A stretch of DNA of 64,000 nt, taken from positions 248,001 to 312,000 of the forward strand of contig NZ_JXJP01000020.1 of NCBI RefSeq assembly GCF_000826645.1. The letters are read 5' to 3'. This document shows positions 26,389 through 34,297 of the stretch, piece after piece. The stretch is from Psychroserpens mesophilus. Its GTDB lineage: Bacteria > Bacteroidota > Bacteroidia > Flavobacteriales > Flavobacteriaceae. The notes below the pieces were generated by a model. That model ran no database searches and was not told the origin of the DNA. It worked only from the letters and a program-made list of their open reading frames with translations. The translations under genes were made by a program, and so were the position numbers. Each line of letters starts with the position of its first letter. Positions within the stretch are counted from its first letter, which is position 1.

Positions 26389-27758
26389 GGAGAAGGAAGT
26401 TTTACAATTTTTAAACGTTTATCGCGCCTTAAATGACTTTGAATAATATGCTGTGTGTCTCTGTTATTATCCATAGGAGTGATAATAGATTTTAAGACTT
26501 CAATATTTGTAATCTGATAATTTAAATCAAAAAAACCTAACCCTTTAAAGATGCCATTTTGAATATATAAAACACTGCGTTCATCAATATCTCGACCTTT
26601 ATCAATAATTATCATGTCCTTATTGTCGTAGCTGTATTTTTCAATTAATTGAGAAACACGAGCATTGTAAGACTCAGGAGTTTCTTCTCCAATACAGGCA
26701 CCAGAACATTCTTTAATCGTATAATTGAAACAACTGCTCTTGGTTGAGGATAGTCCAGTTAGTTTTTGACAAAGATTATAATCCTCAACAACTTTAAACA
26801 TAAAACTTTTGGCACTTTGCCGATTGGTGAAAGTCGTTATCGGTTTTTTTTCATTATTGGCAGCATCTATATGTAATATGGTGTAACCCTTATCATCTTG
26901 ATAACTATATAAAGCATGTGTAAAAATATGACGTCGTAGTGCTCTGTTGTGAATGGGTTTATTACGTTTAATTTCTTCACTTTCTTTTAATAAGGCCACG
27001 AGTTCACTACCCGTTTTTTCATAGGTCACCGAAGCGACTTGCAATTGTATTTTTTTAGATTTGGTACTAGCATCTGTTAAGTGCTGATTGACGCGATGTT
27101 TGATATTTTTGCTTTTCCCAATATAAATAATTTTACCATCAATATCATGAATATAATACACACCTGTAACCGCTGGCAAGGCGTCAATTATTGTTTTATG
27201 ATTCGGATTTAAACGTCGTTCAGCAACAGCTTTTTTGACACTATTTTCAATAATGTATTTATCTAAATCTTTGTTAAGCAGCATTTTGAATAGCTTTACC
27301 GTAGCCATAGCATCACCATTAGCACGATGTCTGTCACTCACAGGAATTCCTAAAGATCTCGTTAGTTTTCCTAAACTATAGGATGGCTGACCCGGAATTA
27401 ACTGTTTAGAAAGTTCAACAGTGCATAGGGTTTCGCGTTTAAAACCGAAGCCTAATCGCTTGAATTCTGTACGAAGGATGCGATAATCAAATTCTGAATT
27501 ATGAGCTACAATTATGCAATCTTCTGTAATTTCTACAATGCGTTTGGCAACTTCATAAAATTTGGGCGCTGTTTTAAGCATGTTACTGTTAATACCAGTA
27601 AGATTGACGACAAAAGGTTGTATGTCTCTTTCAGGATTAACAAGGCTGATAAATTTATCTACGACTTTATGACCATCAAATTTATATATGGCTATTTCGG
27701 TGATTCCTTCTTCATTGTACTTTCCGCCAGTCGTTTCTATGTCTAATATTGCGTAAAT
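26385..27758 (-). CDS. DEDDh exonuclease fused to GIY-YIG nuclease domain (DnaQ/UvrC-like), ATT start
   Basis: 457 residues. The N-terminal half is a DnaQ-like 3'-5' exonuclease with all DEDDh residues: D6 and E8 (LDIETTGG), D91 (HNSEFDYRI), H144 and D149 (HRANGDA). The second half begins with a GIY-YIG domain (TGVYYIHDIDGKIIYIGKSK, R222) like the UvrC N-terminus and the Cho endonuclease. No ATG, GTG or TTG occurs in frame between the upstream stop (27801-27803) and the ATG at 27581, which lies after the first motif. The family-typical start YAILDIETTG is preceded by ATT at 27758, 11 bases after yggS, so ATT is the likely start codon. It is presumably a DNA repair nuclease. Confidence 0.85.
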   Translation of the reverse strand: MYAILDIETTGGKYNEEGITEIAIYKFDGHKVVDKFISLVNPERDIQPFVVNLTGINSNMLKTAPKFYEVAKRIVEITEDCIIVAHNSEFDYRILRTEFKRLGFGFKRETLCTVELSKQLIPGQPSYSLGKLTRSLGIPVSDRHRANGDAMATVKLFKMLLNKDLDKYIIENSVKKAVAERRLNPNHKTIIDALPAVTGVYYIHDIDGKIIYIGKSKNIKHRVNQHLTDASTKSKKIQLQVASVTYEKTGSELVALLKESEEIKRNKPIHNRALRRHIFTHALYSYQDDKGYTILHIDAANNEKKPITTFTNRQSAKSFMFKVVEDYNLCQKLTGLSSTKSSCFNYTIKECSGACIGEETPESYNARVSQLIEKYSYDNKDMIIIDKGRDIDERSVLYIQNGIFKGLGFFDLNYQITNIEVLKSIITPMDNNRDTQHIIQSHLRRDKRLKIVKLPSP

Positions 27759-27769
27759 AGGATTGTAAT

Positions 27770-28441
27770 TTAGTTTGAATAATGTCTTGCTCCAAATATA
27801 CTACTTCCAACTCTAATCATGGTACTTCCACAATCAATTGCAAGTTGATAATCACTACTCATTCCCATTGAAATTGTTTGAAGCTCACAATTTGAAGTTT
27901 GAATCGGTTTAAGGTCTTCAAATATAGTCTTAAGTCGCTTGAATTCTGCTTCAATCTGGGTTGAATCGTCAGTAAATGTAGCCATTCCCATAACTCCAGT
28001 AATACAAACATTAGTTAAGGAAGTCAGAGCTTCAGAAGTGATTAGTTTTTTTACATCTTCAGAAGACATTCCAAATTTCGTGTCTTCTTCAGCTATTTTT
28101 ATTTGAAGTAAACAGTTAATAACTCTGTCGTGCTTTTTTGCTTGTTTATTGATTTCTTTCAGAAGCTTAAAACTATCCACACCATGAACTAGACTTACAA
28201 ATTCGGCCATATATTTTACCTTATTTCGCTGCACATGACCAATCATATGCCATTTTATGTCTTTTGGCATTTGTTCATATTTTTCAACCATTTCCTGAAT
28301 TTTATTCTCTCCAAAAATACGTTGTCCTGCATCGTAAGCTTCCATCAAATCTGATACAGGTTTTGTTTTTGAAACAGCAACTAATGTGACGTGTTCAGGT
28401 AATTGAGATTTAATATCGTTTAAATTTTGCCTTATGCTCAT
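27770..28441 (-). CDS. yggS: YggS family pyridoxal phosphate homeostasis protein
   Basis: 223 residues. It is a single-domain TIM-barrel PLP-binding protein related to the N-terminal domain of alanine racemase. The PLP lysine is K25 in VAVSKTKPV. FGENKIQEM, WHMIGHVQRNKVKY and SMGMSSDYQLAI are hallmarks of the family. YggS proteins buffer intracellular pyridoxal phosphate rather than catalyse a known reaction. The leader holds a four-copy tandem octamer (28453-28484). It is upstream of the nuclease gene with an 11-base gap. Confidence 0.95.
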   Translation of the reverse strand: MSIRQNLNDIKSQLPEHVTLVAVSKTKPVSDLMEAYDAGQRIFGENKIQEMVEKYEQMPKDIKWHMIGHVQRNKVKYMAEFVSLVHGVDSFKLLKEINKQAKKHDRVINCLLQIKIAEEDTKFGMSSEDVKKLITSEALTSLTNVCITGVMGMATFTDDSTQIEAEFKRLKTIFEDLKPIQTSNCELQTISMGMSSDYQLAIDCGSTMIRVGSSIFGARHYSN

Positions 28442-28452
28442 TTGAATAGTTT

Positions 28453-28484
28453 GTTGTAAAGTTGTAAAGTTGTAACGTTGTAAA
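28453..28484 (-). repeat. Four tandem octamer repeats in the yggS leader
   Basis: On the plus strand GTTGTAAA occurs twice, then GTTGTAAC, then GTTGTAAA, without spacers. On the coding strand this is TTTACAAC-type repeats beginning 12 bases upstream of the yggS start. Confidence 0.85.
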
Positions 28485-28535
28485 GATGTTGAGTTTTTAA
28501 CTTAACGACTAAATAACAATCAACTAAACTTAATT

Positions 28536-29774
28536 TTAAAATTCATAAACTGTAATGCCACTTCTCAGTTTTGGAAGAATATAAGTGCTTTTTGGAGGCA
28601 TTTTTAAGCCTTCGTCAGCAATTTGCTTCATTTGTTCAACGGTTGTCGGACACATACCAAAGCCAACCATAAATTCACCACTATCGACGCTACTTTTAAT
28701 TGTAATCATTTCGTGCCTTCCGTTTACATATTCAATTCTATTATCGTTTCGTAAATCATGAATGCCTAAAACTGGCTGTAAAATAGTTTCATATAAAAGC
28801 TGCGCATCAAGCTGGTCTAAAGCGGTATTAAATTCATAACTGGTTTTTCTTAAGTATAAAGAATAAAATTCACCGTCTAAATACATGCTGAAATGATGTG
28901 GTTTGGACGGACTGTAAGGCATAATGCCTCTGTTTTCAATTCGATATAAAGCATCCAGTTGGATTAAAAATTCCTCTTTGCTTAAACCATTTAAATCTTT
29001 TACTAATCTGTTAAATTCATGAATCACCAATTCAGATTCAGGAATGAGATATGACATAAAAAAATTATAAGCTTCAGAACCATTGTGATTTGGATTATTT
29101 GCTTTTTCATCTGCATATAACAAATACGAAGAAGCCGAGCGATGATGACCATCTGCTATGTAAATGGTATTCATTTTCTCAAATTCTTTCTGAATCACAG
29201 CAATAGTGTTTTCATCATCAAGCTTCCATAAGTAATGCGTATCTCTATAGGTCATGGTAAACTCAAATTCGGCATAACTTTTTTGAGTTTCTTTAATAAT
29301 TTCAGAAATGATAGCATTATCAGGATAGGTGAGTAGAACAGGTTCTGCGTTAAAACCGACTGTTTTTAAGTAAGTTTTAAATGTTTCTTCACGTTTAGCT
29401 AACGTATCTTCATGTTTTTTGATGACATCATTTTCATAATCTTCAGCACTTGTTGCAGCAATAATGCCACTAAATTTTTGTCCGTGTCTATTGACAATCT
29501 TATAAACATAAAACGAAGGCTTTTTATCTTGAACAAAAATGCCATCCTCTTTAAATTCCAAATACCTATTCTTAACCAGTTTGTAGCGGTCTTCACCAGT
29601 AATCACTTGATCGTATTTATAACCAGGATTTACGATATGAAGAAAACTAAACGGATTATAATCCATGCGAGATTCGCGCTCATCTACAGTATAACTTTGA
29701 TAAGGTCTTGCAGCAACCAAGCCTACTATAGCTCTTGTTGGCCTTACGGCTTTAAAAGGAATTACTTTTGCCAT
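28536..29774 (-). CDS. DUF1015 family protein
   Basis: 412 residues, cytoplasmic. It matches DUF1015, a widespread family of unknown function often found near serine and central metabolism genes. Recognisable segments are FKAVRPTRAIVGLVAARPYQ at the start, NPFSFLHIVNPG, YIADGHHRSASSYLLY in the middle, and MPPKSTYILPKLRSGI at the C-terminus. The DGHHR motif is reminiscent of ParB/Srx-like nucleotide-binding folds, but I cannot confirm an activity. It lies 59 bases after the hydroxyacyl-CoA dehydrogenase gene and 94 bases before yggS. Confidence 0.9.
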   Translation of the reverse strand: MAKVIPFKAVRPTRAIVGLVAARPYQSYTVDERESRMDYNPFSFLHIVNPGYKYDQVITGEDRYKLVKNRYLEFKEDGIFVQDKKPSFYVYKIVNRHGQKFSGIIAATSAEDYENDVIKKHEDTLAKREETFKTYLKTVGFNAEPVLLTYPDNAIISEIIKETQKSYAEFEFTMTYRDTHYLWKLDDENTIAVIQKEFEKMNTIYIADGHHRSASSYLLYADEKANNPNHNGSEAYNFFMSYLIPESELVIHEFNRLVKDLNGLSKEEFLIQLDALYRIENRGIMPYSPSKPHHFSMYLDGEFYSLYLRKTSYEFNTALDQLDAQLLYETILQPVLGIHDLRNDNRIEYVNGRHEMITIKSSVDSGEFMVGFGMCPTTVEQMKQIADEGLKMPPKSTYILPKLRSGITVYEF

Positions 29775-29833
29775 GATTTAAGTAATTATGGAATAGGAAT
29801 TAGTTGTGTTCATTACTTATGCCTAATGCCATT

Positions 29834-30724
29834 TTACTTTTGAAATTGTTTTGACACACGTTCTGCTTTTCTACTTTCAGAGTAATCATAGAAACCTTCA
29901 CCAGATTTCACGCCTAATTTACCAGCTCTCACCATATTTACTAATAGAGGACAAGGTGCGTATTTCGGATTTTTAAATCCGTCATACATCACATTCAAAA
30001 TTGATAAACAAACATCAAGTCCGATAAAATCAGCTAATTGTAATGGACCCATTGGATGTGCCATTCCTAATTTCATAACGGTATCAATGTCGCTAACACC
30101 AGCAACACCATTGTAAAGTGTTTCAATAGATTCGTTTATCATTGGCATTAAAATTCGGTTTGCCACAAATCCAGGATAATCATTCACTTCTGTTGGAATT
30201 TTACCTAGTGTTTTTGATAATTCCATAATGGTTTTAGTTACCTCATCACTAGTGTTGTAACCACGAATTATTTCAACTAATTTCATGATTGGAACAGGAT
30301 TCATGAAGTGCATACCAATGACCATTTCTGGTCGAGACGTTACAGCTGCAATTTGAGTAATTGAAATTGAAGACGTGTTTGTAGCTAAGATAGTGTCTTC
30401 AGGACAAGCTTCGTCTAATTGCTTGAAAATCTTTAGCTTTAAATCGATGTTCTCAGTGGCCGCTTCAACGACCAGACTTGCATATTCAACACCTTCAGTT
30501 ACACTTGTGAATGTTGTAATATTATCTAGTGTTGTTTGTTTATCGGCTTCAGTAATTTTTTCTTTGGCCACCATACGATCTAAATTTTTGGCAATGGTGT
30601 CCATTCCTCGTTTTAAAGAGGCTTCACTTATGTCTATTAATTGTACTTTAAATCCAGATTGAGCAAAAGTGTGGGCAATTCCGTTTCCCATCGTTCCAGC
30701 TCCAATAACAGCTACATTTTTCAT
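29834..30724 (-). CDS. 3-hydroxybutyryl-CoA dehydrogenase
   Basis: 296 residues, the length of single-function short-chain enzymes. It oxidises or reduces 3-hydroxyacyl-CoA with NAD(P). The N-terminal Rossmann domain has VIGAGTMGNGIAHTFAQSG and LATNTSSISITQIA; the catalytic His is in GMHFMNPVPIMKLVEII. The C-terminal domain has NDYPGFVANRILMPMINE and GMAHPMGPLQLADFIGLD. It could act in butyrate-type metabolism or beta-oxidation. No partner thiolase or hydratase is nearby. It follows the Gfo/Idh/MocA gene by 56 bases. Confidence 0.94.
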   Translation of the reverse strand: MKNVAVIGAGTMGNGIAHTFAQSGFKVQLIDISEASLKRGMDTIAKNLDRMVAKEKITEADKQTTLDNITTFTSVTEGVEYASLVVEAATENIDLKLKIFKQLDEACPEDTILATNTSSISITQIAAVTSRPEMVIGMHFMNPVPIMKLVEIIRGYNTSDEVTKTIMELSKTLGKIPTEVNDYPGFVANRILMPMINESIETLYNGVAGVSDIDTVMKLGMAHPMGPLQLADFIGLDVCLSILNVMYDGFKNPKYAPCPLLVNMVRAGKLGVKSGEGFYDYSESRKAERVSKQFQK

Positions 30725-30780
30725 TAGTTTTGATTTGAAATTTAATATGTTTTATTCATTTTGTAGAACCTTGAGCTAAT

Positions 30781-31740
30781 TTAAAACTGGTCTATAATCA
30801 TAGTCGCAACGCGTAATGCTTCAGTACCATCATGAAGCGTAACCACTGGAGTAGTATTATTGTTTATAGCGTCTGCGAAGGTTTCTAATTCATCCAAAAT
30901 AGCATTGTTATTTGCAACATCAGGATTATCAAAATAGATTTGTTTTTTGATGCCTTCAGCATTTTGTAGAATCATATCAAAATCACCAGGTTGCTCAGGT
31001 GCATCTTTCATTTTGACTACTTCACATTTCTTTTCTAGAAAATCAACAGAGATGTATGCATCTTTTTGAAAAAAGCGAGTTTTACGCATGTTTTTTAGCG
31101 AAATTCGACTTGCAGTTAAATTGGCAACACAGCCGTTTTCAAATTCAATACGAGCATTCGCAATATCTGGTGTGTCACTAATAACTGAAACACCACTTGC
31201 AGACACATTTTTCACTTTAGATTTTACAACACTTAAGATGATATCGATATCATGAATCATCAAATCTAATACCACAGGAACATCAGTACCACGAGGATTA
31301 AATTCGGCCAAGCGATGGGTTTCAATAAACATCGGATTTTTGATTTGTTCCTTAACTGCAATAAAGGCTGGATTAAATCGCTCTACATGACCAACTTGAC
31401 CTCGAATATCATGCTCTGCTAATAGTTCTCTAATATGTTCGGCTTCTTCAACAGTATTCGTAATGGGTTTTTCTATAAAAATATGTTTTCCTTTGGCAAT
31501 TGCCTTTTTTGCGCAGTCATAATGTGATAGCGTTGGTGTTACAATATCCACCATATCCACAGCATCAATAAGCGCTTCAATAGTATCAAAGTAAGTATAC
31601 CCAAACTCTTCTACTACTTTTTTTGCATTCGTTTCGTCTGCATCATAAAAACCAACAAGGTCATATTTTTCAGATTGATTAAGAAGTCTTAAATGAATTT
31701 TACCCAGGTGACCAGCACCAAGAACACCAGCTTTTAGCAT
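30781..31740 (-). CDS. Gfo/Idh/MocA family oxidoreductase
   Basis: 319 residues. The NAD-binding N-terminal domain has GVLGAGHLGKIHLRLL and the family motif EKPITN (active-site lysine). The C-terminal alpha/beta domain carries LMIHDIDIILS, whose HDID stands where the family has its catalytic His/Asp. The substrate is unknown; relatives oxidise sugars, inositol or UDP-sugars. It is the first gene of the long minus-strand group and is divergent from pcm. TATTTTTG on the minus strand (31757-31764) is a possible -7 element. Confidence 0.9.
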   Translation of the reverse strand: MLKAGVLGAGHLGKIHLRLLNQSEKYDLVGFYDADETNAKKVVEEFGYTYFDTIEALIDAVDMVDIVTPTLSHYDCAKKAIAKGKHIFIEKPITNTVEEAEHIRELLAEHDIRGQVGHVERFNPAFIAVKEQIKNPMFIETHRLAEFNPRGTDVPVVLDLMIHDIDIILSVVKSKVKNVSASGVSVISDTPDIANARIEFENGCVANLTASRISLKNMRKTRFFQKDAYISVDFLEKKCEVVKMKDAPEQPGDFDMILQNAEGIKKQIYFDNPDVANNNAILDELETFADAINNNTTPVVTLHDGTEALRVATMIIDQF

Positions 31741-31896
31741 TGTTTTACGTTTTTAACAAAAATAAGATTTTTCAAAGTTTATTTATGTGAATTTTACAAT
31801 AAATAATGTCACTTTTTGGCTAGTTGATAAAACTATGAGATTTAACTTTCAGTATAAAAATGTTTCAATTATTTTTACCTAGTAAACTTAACTACT

Positions 31897-32538
31897 TTGA
31901 AAGACACATTTAAACACAAGGGCTTACGACAACAACTTGTCGCTATTTTAGAAGCTAAAGGTATTAAAGACGAAAAGGTATTGGATGCCATCGGTAAAAT
32001 TCCGAGACATCTTTTTATGGATTCTAGTTTTTTAGACCATGCCTATCAGGACAAAGCATTTCCCATTGCTGCTGATCAAACCATTTCACAACCCTATACA
32101 GTGGCTTTTCAGAGTGAATTATTACACATTAAACCTGGTCACAAGGTTTTGGAAATAGGAACAGGAAGCGGTTATCAAACAGCTGTTTTATGTTTGTTAG
32201 GTGCCAAAGTCTTTAGTATTGAGCGGCAGCATGAGCTGTATAAGAAAACCAGTAAATTTTTACCTAAATTAGGATACAGAGCTAAGAAACTCATTTTTGG
32301 TGATGGTTACATTGGTTTGGAAGAAGAAGCGCCTTTTGATAGTATTATTGTCACGGCAGGCGCACCTTTTGTTCCGAAACCTTTATTGAGTCAATTAAAA
32401 ATAGGAGGACGTTTGGTTATTCCTGTTGGTGATGAGGTTCAAATAATGACTTTGTTTATTAGGAAAGGACCAAAAGAGTTTGAGCAACATGAGTTCGGAG
32501 AATTTAGATTTGTACCTTTACTAGAAGATAAAAACTAG
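31897..32538 (+). CDS. pcm: Protein-L-isoaspartate O-methyltransferase
   Basis: 213 residues with a TTG start at 31897, chosen because KDTFKHKGLRQQLV is the usual start of flavobacterial Pcm and no ATG occurs nearby upstream. It methylates isoaspartyl residues formed by protein ageing so that they can revert to aspartate. Motifs: IPRHLFMDS, QTISQPYTVAFQSELL, the SAM-binding VLEIGTGSGYQTAVLC, and IIVTAGAPFVPKPL. It ends 3 bases before an S51-type hydrolase gene, an arrangement of possible functional meaning. Confidence 0.94.
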   Translation: MKDTFKHKGLRQQLVAILEAKGIKDEKVLDAIGKIPRHLFMDSSFLDHAYQDKAFPIAADQTISQPYTVAFQSELLHIKPGHKVLEIGTGSGYQTAVLCLLGAKVFSIERQHELYKKTSKFLPKLGYRAKKLIFGDGYIGLEEEAPFDSIIVTAGAPFVPKPLLSQLKIGGRLVIPVGDEVQIMTLFIRKGPKEFEQHEFGEFRFVPLLEDKN

Positions 32539-32541
32539 ACG

Positions 32542-33837
32542 ATGAAAAAAATAACACTTTTATGTACATTATTGACGCAATTAGTAGTGTCTCAAAATTA
32601 TACCGAGTACGCAACTGGAAGTTCTACAGATGTGGATACAAATCATGAGTTTGGTATTTGTATGATGGGAGGAGCTAGTGAAAATGATAATGCCATGATT
32701 TGGTTTTTAAATAAGGCTAATGGAGGAGATGTGGTCGTTTTAAGAGCATCTGGAAGTGATGGTTATAACGACTATTTTTATACAGATCTAGGAGTAGCGA
32801 TAAACTCAGTCACTACATTTGTGATTAATAATGAAGCTGGAGCGATAGATCCATATGTGCTTGATAAAGTTGCTAATGCTGAGGCAATTTGGTTTGCAGG
32901 TGGTGATCAGTTTGATTATGTGAGTTTTTTTAAGGATAATGCCATGGAAGACACTCTAAATAGTTTCATAAACACAAAACAAGGTGTGATTGGTGGAACC
33001 AGTGCTGGAATGGCCATTTTAGGAAGCGGTTATTTCTCTGCTGAAAATGGAACAGTAACCAATGCTCAAGCCTTGTCAGATCCTTACCATAATAGGATGA
33101 CTTTAGGTTATAATGACTTTTTAGAGATTCCGTTTTTAGAGCATGTGATTACAGATACACATTACGATGATCCAGATCGAAGAGGTCGTCATGCTGCTTT
33201 TTTAGCACGATATGCCACTGATAATAATACTTATGCTTTAGGAATAGCATGCAACGAATATACTGCAGTTTGTATTGATAATTTTGGTCGAGCTTATGTG
33301 TATGGAGATTATCCCAATTATCCTGAATACGCGTATTTTTTAAATTCATTTTGCACTTTTGAAAATGAACAAGATTTTTTACCTGAAAATTGTGTGCCTG
33401 GACAGCCATTAACGTGGAATATAAATGGAGAAGCTCTGCAAGTGGTTAAAATACCTGGAACACCTAATGGAGATTATTATACTTATGTTAGCGGTTTTGG
33501 TTTTGGAAATCCGTATGAAACATTTTGGGAAAATTGGTCTGTGAATAATGGTTCATTTTCTACAACTTCAACTACAAATCCATACTGTGATTTGCTAGGT
33601 GTTTCTGAATATCAGCGAGGAACAATTTCTGTGAGGCCAAATCCGTTTCAGAATGTGATCTCTATTGAATCTCAACTCGTTAATTTTGATGTGAAGCTTT
33701 ATGATAGCTTCGGAAAGCAGGTTGCAAAGTTTCAAAATCAGGCGCAAATTGATACCTCAAATTTGGCTTCAGGATTGTATTTTATGAGCGTTTCTTCTGA
33801 AGGTTTACAAGAAACGTTTAAGCTGATAAAAAACTAA
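32542..33837 (+). CDS. Secreted S51/cyanophycinase-like peptidase with T9SS tail
   Basis: 431 residues. Signal peptide KKITLLCTLLTQLVVSQ. The catalytic core is of the type 1 glutamine amidotransferase/peptidase S51 fold: FAGGDQFDYV and the nucleophile elbow GGTSAGMAIL with Ser154, plus a conserved DTHYDDPDRRGRHAAF segment. Cyanophycinases and aspartyl dipeptidases of this family cleave beta-aspartyl-arginine or Asp-X bonds. The last 75 residues (VRPNPFQNVI to FKLIKN) are a T9SS type A sorting domain, so the enzyme is exported across the outer membrane. It follows pcm by 3 bases and converges on the next gene with a 5-base gap. Confidence 0.88.
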   Translation: MKKITLLCTLLTQLVVSQNYTEYATGSSTDVDTNHEFGICMMGGASENDNAMIWFLNKANGGDVVVLRASGSDGYNDYFYTDLGVAINSVTTFVINNEAGAIDPYVLDKVANAEAIWFAGGDQFDYVSFFKDNAMEDTLNSFINTKQGVIGGTSAGMAILGSGYFSAENGTVTNAQALSDPYHNRMTLGYNDFLEIPFLEHVITDTHYDDPDRRGRHAAFLARYATDNNTYALGIACNEYTAVCIDNFGRAYVYGDYPNYPEYAYFLNSFCTFENEQDFLPENCVPGQPLTWNINGEALQVVKIPGTPNGDYYTYVSGFGFGNPYETFWENWSVNNGSFSTTSTTNPYCDLLGVSEYQRGTISVRPNPFQNVISIESQLVNFDVKLYDSFGKQVAKFQNQAQIDTSNLASGLYFMSVSSEGLQETFKLIKN

Positions 33838-33842
33838 ACAGA

Positions 33843-34286
33843 CTAATCTTCAGAAAGAATTGTTATCGTTTGTTGTTGGTCTTTCGGTTGTTTAATTCTT
33901 ACAACTATGGTTTTATAAATCCATTTTGTTTCGACTTTATTTGTAATAATATCAAGTTTTGCTTTTCCTTTAGTGCCAATAATTCGAATGGATGATTTTA
34001 CCTTGGTGTTATCTTCAGAATAGTTCACCTGACCTTCTAATATCGCAAGTTGATCAATAGGTTCTATGTCGCCTAAAATCGTCTTGACCGTTTCATTTGT
34101 ATTGACTTTTTCTAGAGCTTTGCTGTATAATTCAGTGTCAGAATAAGCTAAAGTTAAGTCAGAAGTCATCTTGTTTAATCCAGAAGAAAAGAATACAACC
34201 AGTAATAAAGACACTAAAATTGTTGGTACAAACCACTTCAAGTGACGTTGCATCCAGTTTCCTTGTCTTATATCATTATTGCTCAA
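33843..34286 (-). CDS. Coa1/Tim21-like membrane protein
   Basis: 147 residues. One transmembrane helix (about residues 18-35, WFVPTILVSLLLVVFF) follows a short cytoplasmic N-terminus. The remainder is a compact extracytoplasmic domain (EKVNTNETVKTILGDIEPI, then YSEDNTKVKSSIRIIGTKGKAKL) resembling the Coa1/Tim21 family. In mitochondria Coa1 helps assemble cytochrome c oxidase; the bacterial role is not established and no oxidase genes are in this window. It lies 11 bases after the DUF5686 gene. Confidence 0.72.
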   Translation of the reverse strand: MSNNDIRQGNWMQRHLKWFVPTILVSLLLVVFFSSGLNKMTSDLTLAYSDTELYSKALEKVNTNETVKTILGDIEPIDQLAILEGQVNYSEDNTKVKSSIRIIGTKGKAKLDIITNKVETKWIYKTIVVRIKQPKDQQQTITILSED

Positions 34287-34297
34287 AATTTTTGATT

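Noticed and set aside
29412-29843. 143-codon plus-strand open frame opposite the DUF1015 gene
   Set aside because: Entirely antisense to a conserved gene, with a repetitive hydrophobic/aromatic composition typical of reverse-frame translation.
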